The position numbers and the translations under genes are program-made. 64,000 bases of DNA, taken from NCBI GenBank assembly GCA_030762895.1, contig CM061064.1, forward strand, positions 131,137,402 to 131,201,401. The letters are read 5' to 3'. This DNA is from Sophora flavescens (taxonomy: Eukaryota; Streptophyta; Magnoliopsida; Fabales; Fabaceae). This document shows, in pieces, positions 38,346 to 50,500 of the stretch. The notes under the pieces were generated by a model, which was given only the letters and a program-made list of their open reading frames with translations, had not been told where the DNA came from and searched no databases. Position 1 is the first letter of the stretch, and every line of letters starts with the position of its first letter.

Positions 38346-38628
38346 AAGTGATCGTGGCAAGGAGTATAACTCTCGCGAGTTTGACAAGTTCTGTGAAGAT
38401 GAAGGCATTGAGCGTCAGCTTACAGTAACATACACTCCGCAACAAAATGGAGTGTCCGAAAGAAAAAATCACACTATCATGGAGATGGGAAGATCGATGC
38501 TGAAGGAGAAAGGTCTACCAAACACTTTCTGGGCTGAAGCAGTTTACACTGCTATTTATATTCTCAACAGGTGTCCAACCAAGACAGTTCAAGATAAAAC
38601 TCCCTTTGAAGCTTGGAGCGGAAGAAAG
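38346..38628 (+). pseudogene. Copia integrase, C-terminal part of the catalytic core
   Basis: Reads DRGKEYNSREFDKFCEDEGI, then TYTPQQNGVSERKNHTIMEM and FWAEAVYTAIYILNRCPTKT. This covers the second catalytic Asp (DRGKEY) and the Glu (SERKN) of the DDE triad; the first Asp is in the deleted part. The frame stops at GAAAG (38624-38628), the target duplication of the next insertion, and resumes at 40516. Confidence 0.88.
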
Positions 38629-38651
38629 TGTTGTTTTGGCTTCAACGACTC

Positions 38652-38669
38652 GGGGGGGGGGGGGGGGGG
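38652..38669. repeat. Poly-G run (18 bases)
   Basis: Uninterrupted G run 23 bases inside the solo LTR end. It could form a quadruplex; its exact length may also be a sequencing artefact. Confidence 0.9.
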
Positions 38670-39857
38670 TTAATTGAGTTTTCTTAAAATCTTTCCTTTT
38701 TTAAAACTTTTCACAAAACTTTACTTTTCAGAGTTGCGGATTTGTGGCCTCAGGATCTTATGAAAAATCAATGAATGGTTTTTATATAAAATCTTGAATT
38801 AGAAGATGATGAAGATAAGAAAGATTAATTCAGAATAGGTTCGGGTTCAAAACTCAATAATAACAAAATATAGAAACTGATTAAACCTTTAAAGATTAAG
38901 AACAAGTTATACAAGTTTCAGATACAAGCATTAACAATCAAGAACAAACTTGCAGATTTCAGTTTCAGTCTTAGTTCAGTTTCAACAATTAAGAATGGTT
39001 TTGATCAACTCAGTTTTGAACGCAGATAACACAGACTTGATTACAATCAGTCTCAGGTTTCAATACAGTTTATACAAATCGAGAACAGAAATTATATTGA
39101 ACTTTAAAGATCAAAATCATAGGTTCTTGATCGTAAACAGAAAGTAAAGAGTCTGAGTTTAGAGATACCACACAACCATATTTATCCTGGTCCAGTCACC
39201 ACCACTATGACGTACATCCAGTCCCCACTCCACCTGTGGGTTTTCACACACTAACATAATAAGCTTTAGCCAAGTAGCTTGAAAAATCTTTACACCACAG
39301 AGCACTCCTTCACCTCGAGATACCACACTCTTGTGAAGAGCCTCAATGTTCTTCCTTAGGGATACCTCACCCTAATCACTCAGAGAGACTCCCTATCTCT
39401 TTACAATCAAATAAAAACGAAAAATTGATTCCTCACTCTCAATAGTCAGATAAACAAATTGAAGCACTTATGAGAACAAAACACTCTTTTTCACAATAAG
39501 CTCAAGAAAGATGATGAACGATTTTCACAATTGATCTCTCAAAATGATTTCGTAAACTTTCTGATATGTGATCTTGTGATCTCGTAAAAAGTGTTCCTTT
39601 GATCCCTCTATATATAGAAAAGAAGTTATAGTTGTTGGGATCAATCAAAACAGATTCGAATCTGATAACAAAATCTGTTTTCTTGATTCTGGTTCTTGAA
39701 ATAAGATTCTACATCGGTTCTTAGTGCCTTCGCGTCCATCTTGAAAATAAGCGCATCCATCTAGCCATTTTGAATTAAGATTTTACATCGGACGAGCTCC
39801 ATATGCCACGTCATTGGATGGATCTTCTCGTTAAGAACTTAGCAAGTCCAAAGGCTT

Positions 39858-40125
39858 GAGTGGACGAGCGCTTCTGTCACTTGTGTGGACGAGCACTTCT
39901 GTCACTTTAGTAGACGAGCGCTTGTATCACTTTAGTGGACGAGCACTTCTGTCACTTTCTTGGACGAGTGCATCTGTCGCTTTAGTGGACGAGCACATCT
40001 GTCACTTTAGTGGACGAGCACTTCTGTCACTTTAGTGGACGAGCACTTCTGTCACTTTAGTGGACGAGCGCTTCTGTCACTTGTGTTGGACGAGCACTTA
40101 TATTACTTGCGTTGGACGAGCGCTT
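39858..40125. repeat. 25-bp minisatellite GTGGACGAGCACTTCTGTCA
   Basis: About eleven copies of GTGGACGAGC(A/G)CTTCTGTCAC plus TTTA spacer. Copies vary at a few positions and the flanking ones are more degenerate. Confidence 0.93.
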
Positions 40126-40515
40126 CTTATTTCTAAAAATCATTTTCATTAACGAAAAACTTATTCCTTTTAATTCCGGTTATGAAAATTGATTTTCTTC
40201 ATGCATCTTTTTAAATGAGCTATTTGTGAATAAGAGATTTCATCTCTTACAAATCCTCTAAGACTTAGATCTAATTTCTCCTTTAAGCTCTTGTCTTGAT
40301 GATTCCTTGATCTTTGTCTTTGCTCTTTGATTCCTTCATGTAGCTCTTTTGATTTCTTCAAGTTCTTCCTTGAATATTCTCCTTTAATTGCTCACTAAAC
40401 TTGTTGATTACTGCTTGATACCTATCTTTGCAATTTGACACTAAAACACTTGCATACACATTAAGTTGTATTTGTCATATATCAAAATCTCTAAGTCATT
40501 GAGTCTAACAGAAAG

Positions 40516-41402
40516 CAATCATCCAAACATCTAAGAGTTTTTAGATCCATTTGCTACATTCATATTCCCGATGTAAAGAGACACAAGCTGGAAGATAAGA
40601 TAGTACAAGGCATCTTGTTGGGATATAGCACACAGTCAAAAGGCTATCGTGTTTACAATTTGGAAACAAAAAAGCTTGCCATCAGCCGAGATGTTGAAGT
40701 TGATGAAAACGCTGCTTGGAATTGGGATGAAGAAAAAGTTGTCAAAAGTAGCATCTCCACACCAATGCAGTAATCCCAAGAAACTGAAGAAGTTGAAGAA
40801 GAAATAGTATAAGAATCAGGTACGCCTCCTTCACCTCCACAAGAACAAACTTCTTCACCAGAGTCTACTCCAGTACGAGTAAGATCTTTGGTGGATATAT
40901 ACGAAACTTGCAACTTGGCCATACTAGAACCTGAAAGCATTGAAGAAGCATCAAAGCAAGAAGTATAGGTCAAGGCAATGGAGGATGAGATAAAAATGAT
41001 CGAGAAGAATAACACGTGGGAGCTATTAGACTGCCCAATTGATAAAGACATCATTGGAGTTAAATGGGTTTATAAGACGAAGCTTAACCCTGATGGCACC
41101 ATACAAAAGCACAAGGCAAGACTAGTTGCCAAGGGTTACTCACAACAGCCAGGAATCGACTACAATGAGACATTTGCCCCTGTCGCTCGTCTAGATACAA
41201 TAAGAACTTTAATAGCTCTTGCCGCACAAAAGGAGTGGAAGATTTATCAACTAGATGTTAAATCCGTTTTTCTCAATGGCGTGCTTCAAGATGAGGACTA
41301 TGTGGAGCAACCACAAGGCTTTGTGAGCAATGGAAATGAAAACAAAGTGCTAAGGCTAAGGAAAGCTTTATATGGCCTGAAGCAAGCTCCTCGAAAAAGA
41401 TT
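40516..41402 (+). pseudogene. Copia integrase C-terminus and N-terminal reverse transcriptase, truncated
   Basis: After HLRVFRSICYIHIPDVKRHK and GYSTQSKGYRVYNLETKKLA (integrase tail), reverse transcriptase begins: VKAMEDEIKMIEKNNTWELL, GVKWVYKTKLNPDGTIQKHK, LVAKGYSQQPGIDYNETFAP and QLDVKSVFLNGVL (first catalytic Asp in LDVK). It ends at ALYGLKQAPRK. The YVDD catalytic box, RNase H and 3' LTR are absent. In-frame stops at about 40771, 40810 and 40966. Confidence 0.9.
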
Positions 41403-41701
41403 TATTCGAAAAAGCTTTATAAGACTAATTAGAGTTGATTGAAAAGTTTCGTGATCTTAACCTAATCATGGACGTAAGTCAAAAGAAAATTTGTGTAGGA
41501 ATGATCAAGATCTCTACTGGATTAATGGAAGAGATCAGAGAACAACAAGCCGCTGATACCTGTCTTCAAGAGAAGAAGAAGTTAATGGAACAAGGAAAGG
41601 CTACTGAGTTTAGCTTAGGACCAGATAACATCTTAAGGTGCAATGGACAAGTCTGTGTACCCGATAATACTGAGATGAAAAAGATGATTCTGGAGAAATC
41701 A
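41403..41701 (+). pseudogene. Ty3-gypsy (Tekay-like) pol fragment between RNase H and integrase
   Basis: The frame reads LIEKFRDLNLIMDVSQKKIC then KISTGLMEEIREQQAADTCL and GPDNILRCNGQVCVPDNTEM. This is the linker and start of the integrase zinc finger as found in Tekay/Del chromoviruses. It abuts the broken copia reverse transcriptase on the left and an LTR end (TGAGACACCCCG) on the right, without target duplications. Confidence 0.75.
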
Positions 41702-43012
41702 TGAGACACCCCGTTGTGCCCCGGTGTTTTATTAGCTTAAAACTTTATTAATTTATCAACTTTCATGTATGTCTTCAAAAATTTGTAGAAAATCCTATGA
41801 TGATTACTTTTGAGTTCTAACAATTTTCTATATCTCTCTACTGCTGTAGGATCATGGATCCAAGAGTATGTAAAATTTTGAAACCCCTAACCTATGTATC
41901 TATTTTGGGCCGAATCTACCCACAAAATGGGTTAGATGATTTTGATTCATTTTCAAGTTATGACAATTTTACCTAGCTCTACACTACTCTAAGGTTATGG
42001 ATCTAAGAGTATGTGAAATTTTGAAACTTCTAGCCTATTTTTCTAGCTTGGGCTGAATCCACTAAGCACAATATTAACAACCAGGCAGATCATGCATAAC
42101 ATAACACCAGAAAATATTCCAACACCACAATATATCACATAAGCAATTCAATAATAATCATAAATTCAATCAACCTCAGATAAGATAAAATCATCCTAAC
42201 GTCGATAAACCTACAATCCCCGAATCACCATTGGTTTAACAGAAAAGGTTTCTAATAGGATTTTGGTCTTGTCGATTACTTGACTACTAGTAGGGTTTAG
42301 GTCGCCCTACACAATTATCATATAATCTACTACTTATCGATTCCGACGATAGGTTGATTCTTTCCCCCACCTGGGTTATCACCGAAATTCCGAATTCATC
42401 GTTCCTCGTTATCACGCCACATTTTAATAGTTTCTCCTTCAACCAAACAATACAACTATAATTAATTAACAAAATCACCCTTATCATAGAATAGCTAGGT
42501 TTCGGGCTTAAATACAAATATAGGTTAGAAAATTTAGTTGGACTTAAGCTCTTAGATTTAAATTATATACATACTAGAGAGCTTAAATCAAGCATTTAGA
42601 TTTTTAAAAATGAAACAAAAACACTAAACCCCTTTTCTAACATAGGTTCGGCCCACTCACACAATTAGGGAAGGAAAAAGATTTTGATCACATGCTCTTG
42701 GATAATGAAAGTAGTGATCATAACTAGATCATAGAAATTGGTTTCACATTTTTAGGATTTTTCTACCATTTTCTAGAATTCTTTAAAGTTATAGATCTAA
42801 GAAAATAAAATCATAAAATAGAATGAAAATGACTTCAAATAGGAGAATAGATGATCAATGATCATCATATTACCTCAAGTGATGATGGAAATGGAAAGAA
42901 GATGATGATCTTGATGCACTTCACAAGGATGCGCCTAGAGCTCTTGAAAATAGAGTTTATGTTATGAATGATGAAGAAGAAGAAATGAAGGAGAAGAGAT
43001 TGTGGGGGTGTT
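41702..43012. mobile_element. Mosaic of Tekay-type LTR pieces
   Basis: Three pieces: 41702-41737, the reversed LTR end TGAGACACCCCGTTGTGCCC as at 47522; 41738-42062, a plus-orientation match to 63329-63640 (only scattered differences); 42063-43012, minus-orientation sequence matching 44520-45000 of the next element and then diverging. The last piece is cut by the next element at GTGTT (43008-43012) and probably resumes at 51287. Confidence 0.7.
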
Positions 43013-46000
43013 TGAGACACCCCGCTGTGACTCTTTGTGTCATTAGATTAAAACCTCATTATTTAATTACTTAATCACACACTTAACGTGAAAATACGTA
43101 AACATTAAAACTTAACTTATAAAGTATACAACTTCATCTAGAATGACATATCAAAATATAAGTATATTATGCATATGACAAAACACTGTTGAGGATATCC
43201 TATCAGTAGGATCCCTCACAGGCATATACTTAGACAAAAAGTTAAACAATGGAAAACATAATAAAAATACACCTCATGGAACGCACTGGCCATAACTAAC
43301 TAGACCCTAATCACCATGGGTCACAGCTCGTCCTCCAGCCTCCGGTTCGTAGGGAGTTCCATCCAAAGCATCCTGGTTACACTCATCCACAGGGTCTTCT
43401 CGTACAATTCCACAAGGAGATAAAATACAAAATACAGAAATATACAGGGGATAAGAAACCGTTATATCATCAAAAAGTGGAAAAGAGTCTTGTCACAGAC
43501 AATCAACACACATAACTAACGAATCATCCTCAGGATAATATATATCATCCTCTACCCTTACTCTCAGGCAATCTTACACGTTATTCTAACGTAACCACTC
43601 TAATCATGTCACCATATCTTTACGTGATCGTGGCCACTACCACTCCTATCACCATCCCTCATTTGCATCGGGGCACACCCTCATTCCCGTTAGGATGTTC
43701 CACCTAGTGCACACCTCCATTCCCGTTAAGGTGTTCCACCCCCATTCCCGTTAAGGTGGAAGTGATCTTGTGAGGACTCTTTATTTTACGTGTATTATAT
43801 TACCAATACACGGTGTATTATATTACCAATACACAAAAGTGTTTTACTTGTATTATATTACCAATACATGGTGTATTATATTACCAATACACAGAAATAT
43901 TTTACGTGTATTACCAATACACGGTGTATTATATTACCAATACATGGTGTATTATATTACCAATACACGGTGTATTATATTACCAATACACAGAAGTGTT
44001 TTACGTGTATTATATTACCAATACACGGTGTATTATATTACCAATACACAAATGTTTTACATGTATTACCAATACACGATGTGTTATATTACCAATACAC
44101 AGAAGTGTTTTACGTGTATTATATCACCAATACACGGTGTATTATATTACCAATACACATAAGTGTTTTACGTGTATTATATTACCAATACACGGTGTAT
44201 TATATTACCAATACACAGACGTCCTTACGTATTATATTACCAATTCACTTTTGTCTTTGTGTATTATATTACCAATACACTTTTGTCCTTGTGTATTATA
44301 TTACCAATACACGGTTGTGGACAACAACACCTGTACTTGAATCTCACCAACGCATTTTAACATCTTAGTGCCTTAACCTTCCATTAGAACTTGACACATA
44401 TTCTATGCCATAACACCTCTTTAACATTCCTCATCTAAGTTAGGCACTTCTAAATCATCGTTATCCTCACACCCAAAACAATCATCTCTAAGACAACATA
44501 TATATCTTTGCTTAAAAATCCACTAAGCATAATTATAAAAACCAGGCAGATCATGCATAACACAATATCAATCAAAATATTCCCATATTACCAACATAGC
44601 ACAAAATCAATTCAACAAAGGTAATACAATCAAATCAACCATCAAGAATATAAAGATCAACCTAATGTCAATAAACCTACAATCCCCGAATCGCCATTGG
44701 TTTTTCAGAAAAGGTTTCCAATGTGATTTTGGTCTTGTCGATTGGTCGACTACTAGTAGGGTTTAGGTCGCCCTACACAATTATTATATAATGTACTACT
44801 TATCGATTCCGACGATAGGTTGATTCTTTCCCCCACCTGGGTTATCACCGAACTCCCGAACTCGAAGCTCCTCGTCGTCACACCACAAAGTATTAACTCT
44901 ACCTTCTGTGAAGGTAAGGAGATTAGATGCTCGAAGAGGTATACCACGAACGTCCTCGTTTCCTCTGTGATGGAAGTCTAAGGTTATGAAACATGAAATC
45001 ATGAGTTAAAACTCAATCAAAGAACACTAACCACAAAGTTTAGGTTCGGTTCATACAATAAACTAGGAAACCTTGGATTTAGCATAGGAAAATAAAGCAA
45101 GAAAATATTTTAAACTTTCCAATTCCTTGGATTTAGCATCCTTATACATCAAGAAGCCTTAATCCATGATCACTTTGGAGAAACATCAACTAAGAAGCAA
45201 TGTCTTAAACTACTTAAAGTTTAGGCTTTTACATGAAAATGTGTAAAATATTTAAACTTTTCCAATCACTTAAACCTAACATCCTTTACAAAGGAGCCCT
45301 TGGTCATGATCATCTTTGAATAGAACTCAAATACAAGTCCATAAAAGCAAAGTTAAACAAAACCCACCAAAACCAAAAAGCATGGTTTTGGCCTCATCAA
45401 GAAAATAGGGTTAGAAATTTTTGTTTTACACAACCTTTTAGTATATTGTATTAGAAGTAAAAATAGGAACATAGAAATTGGTTTCAACTCAAACGGAGTT
45501 TTCTACCATTTTTAAGAGATTTTAGAAGTTTGAAAGCTTAAAGGAAACTTAAAGCAAAACTATGAACATAAAGACAAGAACTTGAAAAAATAGACAACAT
45601 AGGATCATTACCCTCAACAATATGAAGAACTTTGATGAAGAACTTAAAGTAAAAAGCTTGATAAAAAGATGAACTTTAGAAGAGAGAAGAAGAAGAGATG
45701 TAATAAGGTGTAAAGGTAAGAAAATGGAGGAAAAGTGGTGAAGTGTGGAAATGAAGAGTATTTATAGAGAGTGAGAGAGAGGGGCACGGTTTTGGGGAGG
45801 AAAAAGAAGAGAAAAAGAAGGTTTGCTTGTAGGGAAAGAAAGAAGGTAAGGTGTGGTAAGGTGGAGGTATGGTTGGAGAGAGAATGTAAGAAAATGTGAG
45901 ATTTTGAAAAAAGTCAAGATTCACTTTTGAGACGTGTCATAGCCTTCACATCAAGTCACTCCATGTCACTTCATCCTCTTGATGCTCTGCTCCATTGCGT

Positions 46001-46361
46001 ATCAGATGACTTCCCCGATCGTATTTCCCGATGATTTCACCCGGGAAATCCCTGAGATTTGGCCCCGAACAAGATTTTTCGAAAAACTCCAAACCCACAC
46101 AAAACATCATAAAAATACTAACCATCTCGTTCACAAGTCAAAATTAGGTTTTCTGCATAGTAAACTTGTACCGGCAGTGAAAACGCAGACCGCCTTTCGT
46201 CTGAATTTTCAACCGAAAATTTTACCGTAACCCTCTACCATAAATTAGACTATGAATATGATTTTATTTTACTCAAAAACACTTTCTAACTCTCATATTT
46301 AAAATATAATTTAATTATATTTTAACTGGTTGAACAGCATAATTAAAATCAGACTGTTACA
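43013..46361 (-). repeat. Left LTR (3' LTR), 3349 bp
   Basis: Starts TGAGACACCCCGCTGTG, ends CTGTTACA. Pairs with 47522-51286. Confidence 0.92.
43789..44325. repeat. Array of 22-bp hairpin units in the left LTR, about 19 copies
   Basis: Each unit has a GTGTATT arm, an 8-base loop and an AATACAC arm. Units come in pairs joined by a single G; pairs are separated by AGAAGTGTTTTAC-like linkers, giving a higher-order repeat near 58 bp. The array has no stop codon in the three plus frames over more than 170 codons; these frames are not genes. Confidence 0.95.
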
Positions 46362-46377
46362 TTACTACCCCTCTTAA
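46362..46377 (-). promoter_or_regulatory. Polypurine tract
   Basis: Minus-strand AAGAGGGGTAGTAA, the same as at 16614-16629. Confidence 0.8.
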
Positions 46378-47143
46378 AAGAAAATTCCGTCCTCGGAATT
46401 TCTTAACTCGAAACTAGACCTCATCTTGTATCTTGATCTAAAAATCCCATATTATATTTCCCATCGTTGTCTTTCCCAGAGGTGACAACAGTAACTTCAT
46501 AACAGAATTCATTCTTGTATTGTTCTATTTATCCTCAAAACAATTCATCACTACATTATATTCATTGTACTTAATATTTCACCTTGATCTATCATCTTTG
46601 AAGGACATAATTAAAACTTAATCCTTTCCTTCTTCTTACTACTGATCCACTAGAGGACCTTATTTTATCATCTAACTCCCGCAATTAACATCAAAATCCA
46701 TCTCAACATCTAACTTCTACAATTAACACCGCAATCAATACTACCCTAACTTCCTACTTAATGTATCCATTCACAGTCTTAGATCCTTGTAGCGTATTCC
46801 ACTATTCTAGATTATATCAAAATCACACATCTTAATCCTCAAAAGAACATTATTGCACCTCTTAATGCAATTAAAACCAAAAGAAGTTATCTTTCCTGCT
46901 CATATTCATCTTAGGTAAAACTACTATAGGTACTTTTCCTTTAATCTTCCAAATTCATACCATACATACTAACTACGAGTATTTGATCATTACCTTAGAC
47001 TCTCTTAGTAATATTATGCCTCAATCAACATTTGACGTATAGTAATTGCCTCACTCACTGATATTGATCTTAAGGGTTCACATCCTACCAGTCACAACTA
47101 TACCTCAACAAAAATCTCATCACTTTCTTGTCTATCATGATAC
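46378..47143 (-). other. Non-coding core shared with the 12-25 kb element
   Basis: Matches about 16630-18250 in order, with gaps. No open frame of note on either strand. Confidence 0.7.
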
Positions 47144-47329
47144 TTAGACAAACAGACAAAGTCTACCAAATATCAAATACATACCTCGTATAAGATCCCC
47201 AGATTGAGAGGATTCAGCTCCCCTCACAGTAAACACTCTCCCAGTGGCCTGAGGTCTAGCCATCTGCAGTCCTGCGGCTAGAACTCCTTTTTCCAGCTCC
47301 TCCTCTCTGAACACTGGCTCCTCTATCAT
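47144..47329 (-). pseudogene. Gag/protease remnant of a Tekay-like chromovirus
   Basis: The minus-strand frame contains RPQATGRVFTVRGAESSQSG and DLIRGMYLIFG. In Tekay/Del polyproteins a stretch of the form GRVFAM...A....DLI.G.CLI links the gag zinc-knuckle region to the protease. Only about 30 residues survive and the protease active site is missing. It shows that this non-coding element derives from a coding chromovirus. Confidence 0.65.
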
Positions 47330-47506
47330 CAGCTACCGACTGCTGCATACCAACGTTAGTTATCGTGTTCGGACTCACTACTCAACTTCTAAGCATAGTC
47401 AATATCGGATGTGGATTCAACTAGACAAGGCCAGTAACAACATCCTAAACCTTGCAGTCCTTGATTCTGATCGGACATAACCCATAGTCCGTTTTAGAAC
47501 CAAACT

Positions 47507-47518
47507 GCTCTGATACCA
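47507..47518 (-). promoter_or_regulatory. Primer-binding site (tRNA-iMet type)
   Basis: Minus-strand TGGTATCAGAGC, three bases from the 5' LTR at 47522. Confidence 0.9.
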
Positions 47519-47521
47519 AAA

Positions 47522-50500
47522 TGAGACACCCCGTTGTGCCTCTTTGTGTCATTAGATTAAAACCTCATTATTTAATTACTTAATCGCACGCTTAACGTGA
47601 AAATACGTAAAAATTAAAACTTAACTTATAAAGTATAAAACTTCATCTAGAATGGCATATCACAATATAAGTATAGTATGCATATTACAAAACACTGTTG
47701 AGGATATCCTATCAGTAGGATCCCTCACAGGCATATACTTAGACAAAAAGTTAAACAGCGGAAAACATAATAAAAATACGCATCATGGAACGCACTGGCC
47801 ATAACTAACTAGACCCTAATCACCATGGGTCACAGCTCGTCCTCCAGCCTCCGGTTCATAGGGAGTTCCATCCAAAGCCTCCTGGTTACGCTCATCCACA
47901 GGGTCTTCTCATACAACTCCACAAGGAGATAAAATACAAAATATAGAAATATACAGGGGATAAGAAACAGTTCTATCATCAAAAAGCGGAAGAGAGTCAT
48001 AGTAAATTATACAGTAATTGTCACAGACAATCAACACACATAATTAACGAATCATCCTTAGGTTAATATATATCATCCTCTACCCTTACACTCAGACAAT
48101 CTAACACGTTATTTTAATGTAACCTCTAATCATGACACCATATCTTTACGTGATCGTGGCCACTACCACTCCTGTCACCATCCCTCATTTGCATCGGGGC
48201 ACACCCTCATTCCCGTTAGGATGTTCCACCTAGTGCACACCTCCATTCCCGTTAAGGTGTTCCACCCCCATTCCCATTAAGGTGGAAGTGATCTTGTGAG
48301 GACTCTTGATTTTACGTGTATTATATTACCAATACACGGTGTATTATATTACCAATACACAGAAGTGTTTTACGTGTATTATATTACCAATACACGGTGT
48401 ATTATATTACCAATACACAGAAATGTTTTACGTGTATTACCAATACATGGTGTATTATATTACCAATACACAGAAGTGTTTTACGTGTATTATATTACCA
48501 ATACACGGTGTATTATTACCAATACACAAAAGTGTTTTACGTGTATTATATTACCAATACACGGTGTATTATATTACCAATACACAGAAATGTTTTACGG
48601 GTATTACCAATACACGGTGTATTACATTACCAATATTACCAATACACGGTGTATTATATTACCAATACACAGAAGTGTTTTACGTGTATTATATTACCAA
48701 TACACGGTGTATTATATTTCCAATACACAGATGTCCTTACGTATTATATTACCAATACACTTTTGTCTTTGTGTATTATATTACCAATACACTTTTGTCC
48801 TTGTGTATTATATTACCAATACACGGTTGTGGACAACAACACCAGTACTTGAATCTCACCAACCCGTTTTAACATCTTAGTGCATTAACCTTCCATTAGA
48901 ACTTGACACATATTCTATGCCATAACACCTCTTTAACATTCCTCATCTAAGTTAGGCACTTCTAAATCATCGTTATCCTCACACCCAAAACAATCATCTC
49001 TTAGACAACATATATATCTTTGCTTAAAAATTCACTAAGCATAATAATAAAAACCAGACAGATCATGCATAACACTATATCAATCAAAATATTCCCATAT
49101 TACCAACATAGCACAAAATCAATTCAATAAAGGTAATAAAATCAAATCAACCATCAAGAATATAAAGATCAACCTAATGTCAATAAACCTACAATCCCCG
49201 AATCGCCATTGGTTTTTCAGAAAAGGTTTCCAATGTGATTTTGGTCTTGTCGATTAGTCGACTACTAGTAGGGTTTAGGTTGCCCTACACAATTATTATA
49301 TAGTGTACTAATTATCGATTCCGACGATAGGTTGATTCTTTCCCCCACCTGGGTTATCACCGAACTCCCGAACTCGAAGCTCCTCGTCGTCACACCACAA
49401 AGTATTAACTCTACCTTCTGTGAAGGTAAGGAGATTAGATGCTCGAAGAGGTATACCACGAACGTCCTCGTTTCCACCGTGATGGAAGTCTAAGGTTACG
49501 AAACATGAAATCATGAGTTAAAACTCAATCAAATAACACTAACCACAAGGTATAGGTTCGGTTCATACAATAAACTAGGATTAGGGGTTTCCGAAATTTA
49601 TGCGACTCTTGGATTTATGATCCTTAAGTGCTAGAAGTTCATAAACAACAATATTTTAACAAAGTTGAATTAAAAATCCCACTAAGTACTTGACTTAGGG
49701 TTTCGGAAAAGCATAGATAAATAGCTAGGAATTTCTAAATTTTCCAATCTCTTTAGGTTAGCATCCATACATAGTAAGGAGCTTGAAACCATGATCATTT
49801 TGGAAATGGAAAAATCAAATGTCTTAGACCATGAACCCTTAGGTTCGGCCTTAACAAGTTTGTGAGGTTAGAGATCTTTAAATCATCCAATCTTTTGGAC
49901 ATAGCATCCTTTAACATGAAGGAGCTTTAATCCATAATCATCTTGGAAAACAAAATAAAATAACACATCCTAGGTCAAATGTTACATTCGGCCATCATAG
50001 GAAAATAGAGCAAGAAAATATTTTAAACTTTCCAATTCCTTGGATTTAGCATCCTTATACATCAAGAAGCCTTAATCCATGATCACTTTGGAGAAACATC
50101 AACTAAGCATCAATGTCTTAAACTACTTAAAGTTTAGGCTTTTACATGAAAATGTGTAAAATCTCTAAACTTTTCCAATCACTTAAACCTAACATCCTTT
50201 AGTACAAAGGAGCCCTTGGTCATGATCATCTTGGAATAGAACTCAAATACACGTCCATACAAGCAAAGTTAAACAAAACCCACCAAAACCAAAAAGCATG
50301 GTTTCAGCCTCATCAAGAAAATAGGGTTAGAAATTTTTGTTTTACACAAACTTTTAGTATGTTGTATTAGTAGTAAAAATAGGAACATAGAAATTGGTTT
50401 CAACTCAAACGGAGTTTTCTACCATTTTTAAGAGATTTTAGAAGTTTGAAAGCTTAAAGGAAACTTAAAGCAAAACTATGAACATAAAGACAAGAACTTG

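Larger units (their letters stand above)
38629..40510 (-). mobile_element. Solo LTR (1882 bp), SIRE/Maximus-like copia, nested in copia integrase
   Basis: Ends are TGTTGTTTTGGC and GAGTCTAACA with a perfect duplication GAAAG (38624-38628, 40511-40515). Removing it restores the copia frame from SGRK to QSSKHLRVF. The minus-strand start TGTTAGACTCAATG followed by TATATGACAAATACAACTTA resembles long SIRE/Maximus LTRs, which is why I set it on the minus strand. It contains an 18-base poly-G (38652-38669) and a 25-bp minisatellite. No internal domain. Confidence 0.88.
32946..41402 (+). mobile_element. Truncated Ty1-copia element with two nested solo LTRs
   Basis: A putative 5' LTR (about 32946-33262; ends not fixable because the 3' LTR is lost), a primer-binding site TGGCATCAGAGC (33267-33278, one mismatch), gag, protease, part of integrase and part of reverse transcriptase in order. 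The wording is that of TNT1-94-like copia elements. Two later insertions, 34306-37758 and 38629-40510, split the polyprotein and leave perfect target duplications. Everything after the first third of the reverse transcriptase (RNase H, 3' LTR) is gone. Confidence 0.88.

Noticed and set aside
43789..44325. CRISPR-like look of regularly spaced palindromic repeats
   Set aside because: Spacers are not unique (mostly a single G or the AGAAGTGTTTTAC linker), the setting is a plant LTR, and no cas gene exists here.
43770..44368. Three overlapping plus-strand frames of 130-192 codons with YYITNTRCIILPIH-like repeats (and the same at 48296-48880)
   Set aside because: They are the translation of the 22-bp hairpin array, open in three frames because the unit lacks stops. 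No start context or family match.
45676..45924. Ser/Phe/Pro-rich minus frame (and 50560-50850)
   Set aside because: LTR sequence of low complexity, repeated in both LTRs with indels; no protein family.
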